A program made the translations under genes and the position numbers. Of a DNA stretch of 64,000 bases, positions 37,616 through 48,358 are shown piece after piece; the first letter of the stretch is position 1; the number at the start of each line of letters is the position of its first letter. The stretch is from Purshia tridentata (lineage: Eukaryota > Streptophyta > Magnoliopsida > Rosales > Rosaceae), in the NCBI GenBank assembly GCA_003254885.1, contig QANT01002031.1:62001-126000 (forward strand), given 5' to 3'. A model generated the notes under the pieces. The model was not told the origin of the DNA. It did no database searches and saw only the letters and a program-made list of their open reading frames with translations.

Positions 37616-37985
37616 ATTTGTTGAGAAAAATCTCACATTAAAAATGTGAGAACTTTATTAATGTCTTATAAGGGTTTGAACTACTTCTTTTATTACCAAT
37701 TAGTTTTGAGATAGATGTCTAGTTAGATGGTTTTATGGTATCAACTAGACTATCCACGTATTATGTCAAACGGCTATACGTGCTCTCATATCACCCAATA
37801 TACATTATTTATGTGTTAGGCTTAAATGATGCTACACATGCGAAAGCGTGTTGGAAAAAATCTCACATTGAAAATTAATGGAAGGATCTTGCTAGTGGCT
37901 TATAAAGGTTTGAGTTTCTCTCTTTCTATTGTCAAATGGTTTTGGGAGATATATGTCTAGATTGCTTCAAGTTTAACCAAGTTAT
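37616..37985. repeat. Two diverged direct copies of a dispersed repeat
   Basis: Copies at about 37616-37740 and 37856-37985 share AAATCTCACATT, GGCTTATAA-like and GGTTTGA phrases and TATGTCTAG in order. The sequence between resembles the common plant intergenic motif that reads ATCACCCAATATA. Class unknown. Confidence 0.5.
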
Positions 37986-38654
37986 TATAATATTTTGAAC
38001 ATTAATATTAATAGTTGTTGGGTAGCCTAGTTGGAAAATTTACTCACAATGCACTCAAGTTTGATCCCCCTTCCCCAAAAATAAAAAACATTCATATTAC
38101 ATTTTAGTTTTTAGTAATTTTAACAATATTTATTTTAATTCCTTAGACGTACATAGGGTAGTGGTATTCTTGTAATCTTTTAGTCAATTAGCAAGTTGCA
38201 AGCTTGATTATGCGAAAGATATAAAGTATATTACTCTATTAGCAACTAGCATATGCATAATGTACTATATAATTTTTAATTGTTCATTTCTAATTAACGG
38301 ATGGAGGCAGTTGATAATGGCTAGCTAGGTTAATTTTTGGCAAAACCCTCCAATCGCTAGCAGGAAGACTAATTGCTAAAATAATTGCAATTCCGGTCCG
38401 TTGAATTTGTTAAGGAATTAAAGAATTAATTTTTAATTAATTAATTAAAGGAATTAGGTAGGAATTAAGGGAGGAAGAAAATATTAGGAAATTAAAGATG
38501 GAGTAGTGGATATGGACAAGTTCTTGGTCAACGACACTACTACAAACAAAACACCACGTAGATTCCATTCTAAACCCTTGTATTTTTTTCTTTTAATATT
38601 CCTAATTAATTATATATGTTGTTGATTATTGATCGAGCCACTGCATGCATGTAA

Positions 38655-38664
38655 GTCTATAAAT
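38655..38664 (+). promoter_or_regulatory. TATA box of the 38865 CNGC gene
   Basis: GTCTATAAAT, about 207 bp before the start codon, after the shared GGAAGAAAATATTAGGAAAT and GGATATGGACAAG phrases (about 38470-38520). Confidence 0.5.
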
Positions 38665-38864
38665 TTGAATCCGAAGAACAAATGTTCTATTCCATTTTCA
38701 TAGTACCCTAGTTTTTAGCAGCTAGCCCTGTAGCTATAGCAATTTCAGTAATCAATACCTTTTGTTTCAATCGGAATTGCTGCAAAAAACCTAGGCACCC
38801 AAGTTCCCTTCTCTTCTAGCTTGTTCATAGTTTCGGACATATATATATATATAAGGGATAAGTG

Positions 38865-41800
38865 ATGCTTAATCCGCGGAATCACGATGACCCGATTGAA
38901 CTAAGGTTAGTTTTTTCATTTGAACCTAATTCTTCTTTTTGAGTTGTCAGTTTTGAAAAATTTATTCTGTGTAAATTTCTCGTAACACACCATGCACATT
39001 TAAATTATTTCAATAAATTTTAATTTAGGTGCTCATATTAATTCCAACACTTTACTACTGTCGTATATCACCATTTCCGTGCCCTAGCAATGACTTGTAT
39101 AAAAAAATACATTTACCTGCAATATTAATATATGGTTTTTGATATATTTTCCCTTTCTGGTTGTATTAACTTTTTTTTTTTCCTTATGGATCAGCCTTAC
39201 AGCAGCTACTAATTTAGACCGGCCTGGTGGGGGGCTATACGTGCGCCCCAATGTTGCTATACCGGAACATGGAGGACCTTTAGCACCGAAATTATGGCGA
39301 AGAAGGTCAACAGTTGGAGGACTATTTGCAAATATTTCATTGTGGGATAAAATATTTGTACTTTCATGTGTAGTTGCTGTCTTGTTGGATCCTCTCTTCT
39401 TTTACATACCAATTATCCAAGAGGATAAAAAGTGCCTTGGCAAAGACAAGCATTTGGGGATCGCATCTGTTCTTTTACGATCACTCACTGATATCACTTT
39501 CATAGTGAATATCATATATCAAATTCGTGAACATATTAAAGCAACTAGTACTACACCAAGTACTGTGCCCTCAAATACCAGAAGAGTTGTAGCCTCCGAT
39601 GTAGAAACGGGACCAACTTTGAGTTCGGAATTGGAAGAAGGGGAGTTCATGCAATTTTTTAAGGAAATAGCTCGCAAGTTTAACCAAATAAAGAAGAAAA
39701 TTGCTCAGAAGATGCCCTGGTTATCTCTCCCCATCTTCATTGACTTTCTTGCTGTTCTCCCCATCCCACAAGTAAGACATTAAATTCTAATTTGATTTTT
39801 AATTGGGGTAAATTATTAGCTAACTAGATTTAATTAACCAAATTGCTCTAATTATTTATTAATAGACATCTAAACAATTAGTATTCTTCCGTATTTTTTT
39901 TACAGGTGCTCATACTAGTAGTCTTTTTTAGCATGAGAGGCTCTGGATATTTGGATAACAGAAAGATTCTAGGTGTCTTTCTTCTTGGTCAATATGTGCC
40001 AAGGATCTATCGAATTCATCTATCCTCTAAAGAATTTACAAAAACTAGTGGAATATGGGTTAAAGGTGTATTCAACTTTTTTCTCTACATCCTTGCAAGT
40101 CATGTAAGTTTAATATTTCGTTATTAATTATTATTTTTTATTTGGTATATTCTTCTTGTAAAAAAGTTCTACAACATTTCAATTTTCATGCTTTACAAAT
40201 TAATGTTTATATTGAATTTTTTGTTTTTAGGTACTTGGAGCTTTTTGGTATTTTTTTTCAATTCAACGAGAAACATCATGTTGGAGCCAAGCTTGTAAAA
40301 ATCATAATAGAGATTATAAAGAATGTATGAGTACATTTTACTGCGATGATCCCAATATTACTTCAAGAAATATCACATTTTTAAATGAATGGTGCCCATT
40401 AGATACTACAGACAATGTTACTGCTCCATTTAATTTCGGAATATTTCTTGATTCCCTCAAGTCTGGTAATGCGGGAGAAATACCCTTTCTAAAGAAGCTC
40501 TTGTACTCATTTTGGTGGGGCCTGCGAAATCTAAGGTTTGCAATATTGACAATCAACAATATGAGCACATTAAGTGTTAATTTGTAACTTTTCCCGGTCA
40601 TTAATTAATGTTTATAACATATTGTTTGATCCCCAACTAATATTTTGCAGTAATTTTGGAACGAATCTCGTAACGAGTAACTATGTATTGGAAAACTGCT
40701 TTGCAATTCTTATTTCTATCATTGGCTTGCTCCTGTTTTTATACCTCATTGGAAATGTGCAGGTAATTGATAGTGATTTCCTTCTCACTTATTTTATTTC
40801 TTTTCAATCTTCAGGGTTGCCCCTGTTCATCCATTTGTGTATGTTTGAAATTAATTAATTAAAAAGACCAATTATTTCCTTCATGATATATGCATATATA
40901 TACCTTGTAGCTAGCTAGGATAATCTGAGGAGCTAATATATGTGTAGAGGTTATTTTTTTGACTTTTTTTGTTGCGGTACAGACACTTATGCAACTTTCA
41001 ACTACAAGAACAGAGGAGATAAGACAGAAGATGCAAATGAAAGAGCTAGATATTCAAGTGTGGATGGAGAGAAATGCTCTCCCAAATGAGCTGAAGAAGG
41101 AAATCATTAAGAGCATAAGAAAAAAATTGGAAGAAGACAAAGATGCTAATTTGGAGGATCTATACTCTATTCTTCCCTGGCAAACCAGAAAATCTCTAAA
41201 GCGTTTTCTCTGCATGGAAACGCTAAAGAAGGTAATATTAATTAATGAATGATCTTGGTTCTTAAATATATATTAATGCATGAATTAATGTAAGCTAATG
41301 AGATATCTATATATATGTGTGTGTGTATATAGGTACCAAAGCTTAAAAAGATGAAGGCGCCAGTGTTGAAAATGATATGTGACTATCTAAAGCCAGTGAT
41401 GTACGCAGAGAATAGCTACATCGTTCGAACGGGAGAGCCACTTGATTTGATGTTTTTCATTACACAAGGTACTGTATGGAGCTACACCGTTAGAGAATCC
41501 AGTCATGATAATCCTGTTGGAGGACAATTAGCAAGGGCTTCGCCATCAGCTATTCACAAGACCCTTGAGAAAGGTGATTTTTACGGAGACCAAGAACTTC
41601 TGAGTTGGGCATCCGTACCCAACAACACATTCTCCGACCTTCCAATCTCGACCGAAAATGTAAAATGTCATACCAAAGTTGAAGGCTTTGCTCTGTCGGC
41701 CAAGGACTTGTCGAGCGTGGCCGCCAAATGCAAAATGTATTGGGATTTCGGGAGTTCAGAGCAAAGAGAAGAGGTGGCGCGTTCCACAATATCAACAGCA

Positions 41801-41911
41801 ATCCATCGTTTCCGCCGCCGCAGTAATCAAAACCGACCACCGCCTGCACTGCCTTCGCACAACCCGCCAAGACCAATCACCTATGTCAAACCTGCACTCA
41901 GTCGCCCTTAA
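38865..41911 (+). CDS. CNGC: Cyclic nucleotide-gated ion channel with GTN filter, copy 5
   Basis: Exons 38865-38905, 39195-39771, 39906-40103, 40231-40535, 40651-40762, 40983-41231 and 41333-41911 join in frame to 686 residues, starting MLNPRNHDDPIEL. S1 is LWDKIFVLSCVVAVLLDPLF. The pore reads FWWGLRNLSNFGTNL (Thr about 378), S6 FAILISIIGLLLFLYLIGN, and the C-linker TLMQLSTTRTEEIRQKM. In the CNBD, DFYGDQELLSWA is the cassette equivalent. A tail of about 50 residues follows SSVAAKCKMYW and is rich in Arg, Pro and Ser, without an IQ motif. It is the intact relative of the copy-1 pseudogene, from which it differs by having all six introns. It looks functional. Confidence 0.92.
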
Positions 41912-42806
41912 TTAATTTATTAGAATGCTACGTATACGTACGTTGTTTAGTAATTAGTGGCATCATCAATAACTCACCCCCTCATTACTCAATCATCAAA
42001 AACTTTGTACGCATTAATGTTAATCACCGACCACCAATATAAAAGGGGCTGATCGATCAGTGGATATATTTCTATGTTTTTCTCAACTTGAGAAGCTTTC
42101 CGAATTTGAGGTTTTTGGTTAATTTTCTATTTCCATTTGTTGATTTGTCAAGGAACAACTAGAAAATAGAAGTACTAGAACCCGATCGAGTTCTATTTTT
42201 CAATTTGAACCCGGGTTACCTAGTAAAAAGATAGCCACTAGCAAGCTAAAAATTACGCTTAATATTAAATTTTCTGATGGAGTACTTGATAATTCATATA
42301 TATATATGGCCCAACAACAATTAATAATATCTTTAATTTTTAATATTACAAAGCCAGAAGAAGGGTTTAGTGTTACAAGCTTCACCAAATTATGGTTTTT
42401 TCAAATAATCTTTGACTAAATTAAAGAGTTAAATTAAACTAACTTAATAAAATTAATGGTACAAATGTAAAATTAAGCCATTTAAAACAATTAAGAAATA
42501 AAACAAAACACTCCACCACCTTATTAGATGGAGAGAGTGGAGAGTTATAGAGTTGTTAAATTTTTTAAAATAATTTGCTAAAAAATAAATAATTTAAAAT
42601 TTTTATTTGCATATACGTTAGCACGGATCCAAAGTCTAGTGCAAATTAATAAGAACCCCTTTTGCATGCGTTCAAACATCAATTTATTCTGTTCACATGA
42701 TAATCAAATAACAATGACTCCATGCATCTCGATCAGTCTCCTCATCAACTCATGTCAGCAGCCTCACATCAGTTCAAGAAAAAGTAAAGGCTAGCTTAGC
42801 TGGTAT
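41912..42806. other. Intergenic region downstream of copy 5
   Basis: AT-rich, no gene. It ends with AAGAAAAAGTAAAGGCTAGC at about 42777-42796, the unit boundary also seen after relics 1 and 2. Confidence 0.5.
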
Positions 42807-43914
42807 GAGTTGGTTCATTGTTACTTAATTAAGAGAGATTAACTCTATTATAACTAATCTGTAACACTCTAAGTTAGGGACCAATTAAAATATACGTATT
42901 ATAATTATAAAAAAGAACGTGCTAATGATCATCTTGGCTAAACATATATAGATATTTTGTTTAAAAATTTATGTACTTAACAACTTGGTATGCCAAAAAT
43001 TACCAGCTATGCCGAAAAGAAAATTAATGAAATGTGGGTAACGTTATGGGCATAAACATACTACATATAATACAATTTCAATTTGTAATTAAGAGTTGTT
43101 AATAGAGTTTTAATATGTATTTAGATTAACATGGAAAAGGCCAACGGTTTGGGGATACGATATTTGCTTGACTTTCTAAAATGCAATTGTAATTAAATTG
43201 AGTCAATTGTAGCAATTTAAATATTACAATTAGGTCAATTCATTTTCATCATTCAATTATTGATTCCTCGATGGGTGTACTATACTCTTATACTATTTAA
43301 TTTGGTCAATTAGCAACTTGCAAGATTGATTATGCATCTTTTATATTTATATATATAGTCAATTAGCAACTAGATAGCAAGTAATTAATGTAATATTTTC
43401 GTGGAAAGAGTAATTAACTAAATTCATAATTTAACTCGATGGTTGTTACGGAATTAATAATTAATGATGAAAGAAAATAATAGTAAAAGACTGGTTATGG
43501 ACAAGTCTATGGTAGGTATGGAGAAGTCCTTAAAAATGAACAATTAAATGATACCACGCATACCTTGCTCTCATTATTTTGTAGATTCCATTCTAACCCA
43601 AGTCTTTCTTTTTTAATACCTAACTAAATTATTGACGGTTGAGCTTAGCTACTGATGCATATGTAAGTCTATAAAACTAAATCAGAACCATGTTGTGCTC
43701 CATATTTGTTTCTCGCAGCTAGCTAGCAAGCATTCCAGTCAATTTGGTTTCATTCAAATATTGGAATATATATAGAAGCTACCAGTTCATGCTTAAAGTA
43801 ACTACTCTACCTCTACTTATCTCTAGCTATAATTTAATTTTATAGTTTTTTCACATATGTGAATTTGGCAGCTCAGGTTTGGTACGTATATAGTCTCTTT
43901 ATCTTTATCATAAA
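42807..43914 (+). repeat. 1.1-kb insertion carrying a copy-5-type promoter
   Basis: In the other two units the text TTAGCTGGTAT runs straight into CAATTTACCAAGTGTC (near 33200). Here these halves are 1.1 kb apart. The inserted part holds AATTAGCAACTTGCAAG, GAAAGAAAATAATAG, GGTTATGGACAAG and ATGTAAGTCTATAAAA in the order found before the 38865 gene. It has no coding exon of its own. Confidence 0.6.
43667..43676 (+). promoter_or_regulatory. Candidate TATA box in the inserted promoter upstream of copy 6
   Basis: GTCTATAAAA, about 460 bp before the ATG of the 44140 gene, followed after about 50 bp by CGCAGCTAGC as in the 38865 promoter. Confidence 0.4.
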
Positions 43915-44139
43915 TATCAATTTACCAAGTGTCTTTCTCAATTCCTATATGTTTTTATCATATTCTTACTAATCATCTGCAGTTTCTATATTTTCAATTT
44001 TTCAGGACCGTCTTTCAGAAAATTGTGGTTCTTCAAGATTAATTTTTTTTGTCTAGCTGATCGATCTATTAAATTATTAAAAGATTAGGACATCTTTCCA
44101 GTATCCAATTACATAAAAAGAAGAAAAAAAGCATAAATT

Positions 44140-47120
44140 ATGAGTACTACGCGAGATGATCTGGAAGAGAACAATATTCAACTAAGGTTAGTTAACTACT
44201 TTTCTTTGATCGATCTAGAGTTTTGAGATTAAATGTCAAGCTTTTAGGTTTAGATTTTAATATTTGTAGTCATATATATCAGAAAGATAATTAAGACGTG
44301 GTCGTTTTATTGCATGCATTTTGTTAACAGTATTGTGGATGATGGTTACGGATTAAGAAGCAGTTATCAAGGGACACATGTAATTGGTGGTTCCAATCTC
44401 ACCTCGGAGAAATTTGGCCCGCTAGGAATTTCAGAAACGGAAGATTCTGAAAAGAAACCAGAAAACTTTCAAGAAAAGATTGCTGCATGGTGGAACTGGA
44501 ATATGGTGTTTACAATTTCATGTGTGCTGGCAGTCTCAATGGATCCCTTGTTTTTTTACATTCCAATCATCGATAGAGAAAAAAAGTGTCTTAAAATGCA
44601 CACAACTTTGAGGGACATAGCTCTTACTATTCGATCACTCACGGATATCGCTTTCATAGTTCATATAATATATCAAATTCGTGAAGCTTATCAAAAATTT
44701 AAGGACTCTGAGCCTAAGGAGCAGATCCAAGCCCAAAAAGGAGGACTCCCAATTCGAAAGCCTGTCTTGCCTGCTTCACCCCTGCAATTACAATCACAGG
44801 TCCCAAAGTCAGTTTGGGATATTATGCCATCAAAAATTTTTGATGTATTTGAATTTGTTGATGGAGTAGTTGAGCAGTTGTCATGGCGCTCTTTTGTAAC
44901 TGACATTCTCTCTGTGCTTCCCATCCCACAAGTAAGACCAAATTAAGCCTTAATTAGCTGTGATTAATCCATATATTATCTATTTAATTAGCTAATAGAC
45001 TTTTAAGTTAATTCTAACCCATCTGTACTATTGTTTGTTTTGTATAGGTGCTCTTGGTTGTTGTCCTTTTCCAAATGAAAGGCTCTAACTATTTGGAATA
45101 TAGAAGGCTTCTGAATTTCTTTCTTCTCGCTCAATATGTGGCAAGAGTGTTTCGAGTTTACCTATCATCGAAGAAACTTACAAAGAGTTATGGAATATGG
45201 CTTAAAGGGATATTTAATTTTTTCTTATACATCCTTGCCAGTCACGTAAGTTTTAATTTTCTTGTTACTATTATTTTCTTTTGATACTCCTGTCAATGTT
45301 ATGTACAATCTGTAATTTAGAAAATAATGCTAGACTAGTTCTCTTTGAAAAATTTTATAGGTTTTTCCTGCTGCCCAAATTCAGCTCTATGCATATATAT
45401 TAATTGAAAATTCTGCGTCCTCTGGGTTAGCCCCATGTTGATTGGACTAAATATATCAATTCCATATTGACTTTTCCTTTAGTATATATCAATTCCTCTA
45501 GCCAAAGATCGATCCGTTAATTAATCAATTTATGGTCTTTTATATAATTAGGTACTCGGAGCTTTTTGGTATTTTTTCTCTATTCAACGAGAGACATCGT
45601 GTTGGCATCGAAATTGTGGTTCATATTGCGAAGATAGTAATTTTTTCTGCGATAAGTACGAAAACATCAATGAGAACCTGAATTCAACTCTAAATAGAGA
45701 TTGCAATGTAACTTATTTTCCAGACAATGAAGAGCCGAAATTTGATTTTGGAATATTTCTTGATTCCCTCAAGTCTGGAAACACATTATCAACACACTTT
45801 CCACAAAAGTTCACTTACTGTTTTTGGTGGGGTCTGCGAAATTTAAGGTTTGCATATGATAATATATAATATATTTATTATTTGACATATTGTTCTAAAC
45901 AGTAAACATAAAGTATTTTGTATATTCAACTGGCTGATTAAAAAAAAAAGTAACTATATAAGAAGTCTTGAAAAACTTCTACCATTGATTAATATCTCAA
46001 ATTTTATTTGATAATCTTTTGGCTAATTTTTTTACAGTAGTTTTGGCACGAGTTTGGAAACCAGTAACTACGTATGGGAAAACTTCTTTGCGATTCTTAT
46101 TTCTGTCATTGGCTTGCTACTATTTTTGTATCTCATTGGAAATGTGCAGGTTGGTATCAATTAATTCATCAATCTCTCTGTTTATTTATCTTTTTTTTTT
46201 TTTTTTTCAATCATCTTCCTTCACCTTGTTCACATATATTAATTGGTGCATGGTACTAAATGTAGACATTTATGTCGATGCGAGTTGTAAAATCAGAAGA
46301 GATAAGAGAGAAGATGAAAAAGAAAGCGAAAGATATAAACACATGGATGTTGACAAATCACGTGCCTTTGAAATTGAGGAAAAAAATCAGGGAAGACATA
46401 GAACAAAAATTGGAAGAAGATAAAGATGCTGATATTGAGAATCTATTCAACATTCTTCCCTTTGATACCAAAAAGAATCTAAAGCGTATTCTCTGCATGG
46501 ATGCTCTAAGCCAAGTATGTTCTCTCTTTCTCTCTCTCCATTTCTTTTTCTCTCTAGAAGTACATGTACATGACGTTGCATGCATGTATGTATGTATGTA
46601 TATATAGGTACCAAAGCTTCAAGGGAAGGATGAAAAAGTGTTGAAAATGATCTGCGACCATCTGAGGCCAGTGAAGTACCCAGAGCATAGTTTCGTTGTT
46701 AAAATTGATGATCCAGTGGATCGCATGATATTCATTACAAAAGGCACTTTGTGGATCTACTCATCGGCTGCTGGTACTGATGCTACTCAACAATTGCAAA
46801 CAGCTGCTGCTGCTAATACATCCCCATCTCCATCTTCATCAATAATACACAAGGCCATTGAGGAACGCCAATTTTACGGAGATGAAGAACTTCTGGGTTG
46901 GGTTTCACAAAGCGTAGCTAATTTCCAAACCCTTCCTATCTCCAAACAAAATGTCAAATGCCATTCGGACGTAGAAGGCTTTGCTCTCACCGCGAAAGAC
47001 TTGCAAACTGTTGTGTCCAAGTGCAAATTCTTGTGGAATAAGTTCCCAAAGGCTGAGAATGAAGAGGCAAGTGGCGTCAAAAGAAGAGAAAACCGTCGTC
47101 GCGACCATGGTACCACATAA
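44140..47120 (+). CDS. CNGC: Cyclic nucleotide-gated ion channel with GTS filter, copy 6
   Basis: Exons 44140-44186, 44331-44931, 45048-45245, 45552-45847, 46038-46149, 46266-46514 and 46608-47120 join in frame to 671 residues, with every exon the same length as in the 26853 copy. The first exon codes MSTTRDDLEENNIQL. S1 is VFTISCVLAVSMDPLFFYIP; the pore FWWGLRNLSSFGTSL; S6 FAILISVIGLLLFLYLIGN; C-linker TFMSMRVVKSEEIREKM; CNBD cassette equivalent QFYGDEELLGWV. It ends KRRENRRRDHGTT without an IQ tail. The exon 4 T run has six T, as in copy 3, so the frame is kept. The upstream region differs from that of copies 3 and 4 by the 1.1-kb promoter-bearing insertion. Confidence 0.92.
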
Positions 47121-48129
47121 ACCAATATGCCCAATTAGCTGCGCAATCGGATCTGCTTGTATTAATTACTTAATCATAGCTTAGCTTCTGTTGTTCGTTT
47201 TCTTCTCATATATTTATATCTACGTTGTATTGTTTAGTGCTATCAATTAATTTAGCATCAATAAACTCAGCCCTGATTCAATCAGGAGCTCAGCTAGCAT
47301 CTACACGGCAATTTGCATATTACACTTGAAGTTATTTTAATTTTCTGGCTTCCATTAATTGATTCCTCAGTACTCTTAAGATTAGTAATTGGCAACCAAG
47401 ATTGAGAAAGGTTGAATTGGTAAATTAACTTGTTCTTATAAAATAAAAGTCAAGAAGTATATGATTGGCTAGTCAAAAGTACTTGCAATTTCGAGCTCTT
47501 AAGTCAAAGCACAATTTGATGGTTCCATTTGACTTGAGGTACAATTATTTTCTATATATAAATTTTTTTTTTCATTTTTCAGTTTTATATTTGACGCCCT
47601 GAAGTTAAAGGTATTAATCAATTAGCAACAAGCAAAAGTATAAGCTAGTTTAATATAAATATTATATTAATATATTGCAATCTTGTATATATTATTTGTA
47701 TTTGACTTTAATTATCTATTTCAGCTATATGTACGTACCAAGCTAGTTCCTTGTCAATGACTGTTGTACGTTCTTAATTTCAATCACTAAGTCGATGAAT
47801 CATGAATGTATAGTAATATATTGTTGAACTCATCCATATCGATCGGTTGGTAAGGAACATATATATATTGAAAATAATTAAGGGCATATATTAGGAAGTG
47901 ATTTGATTCGTGGAAGATGTCTTGGTCAATGATTAGTTATATTACTGCCAATTAAGGACATAAATATAGATACTAAAACCATCACCTTGTCTAACCCAAG
48001 TCATATTATTTTCTAATAATGTGAACGTACTGCCAATAAATTTGTAAAACTGTGCTTGAACAATGTCTTGTAACGTATGTCATTAGTTCCAGGCAAATTT
48101 TAATTTCAGTTTTGCTGAGGAATTAATTT
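47121..48129. other. 3' flank of copy 6 and intergenic DNA
   Basis: The shared 3' flank runs to about 47275, then AT-rich sequence with no gene. Confidence 0.5.
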
Positions 48130-48358
48130 ATTTTAGGGAAGGAAAGAAATATTAGGAAAAGACCCGTGGAAAAGTTCTTCGTCAACCACACTACAAACAA
48201 AACACACATACCTTGCCATGGTTTCGTAATTAATTCCATTCTAAGTTGTAACACAAATTGCAAGTGTTCTTTTTTAATTAAGGTTTTAAGCAGCTCTATA
48301 AATATATATATGTGTGTGTGTGTGTAAGTGTAAGTCATCTATAATATTAAATCTGAAT
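48130..48358 (+). promoter_or_regulatory. Stranded CNGC-type promoter cut by the satellite
   Basis: GGAAGGAAAGAAATATTAGG, GTTCTTCGTCAAC, ACACTACAAACAAAACAC and GTAAGTCATCTATAAT follow one another as in the 38865 promoter (about 38470-38680). Soon after the TATA region, at AAATCTGAA, the sequence changes to satellite. No exon follows. Confidence 0.6.

Larger units (their letters stand above)
36544..38654. other. Long intergenic region with repeats and an assembly scar
   Basis: No gene. It holds the 3' flank shared by copies 3, 4 and 6 (to about 36710), the N and duplication near 37101, a pair of dispersed repeats (37616 and 37856), and a 5' promoter module from about 38180. Confidence 0.5.
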
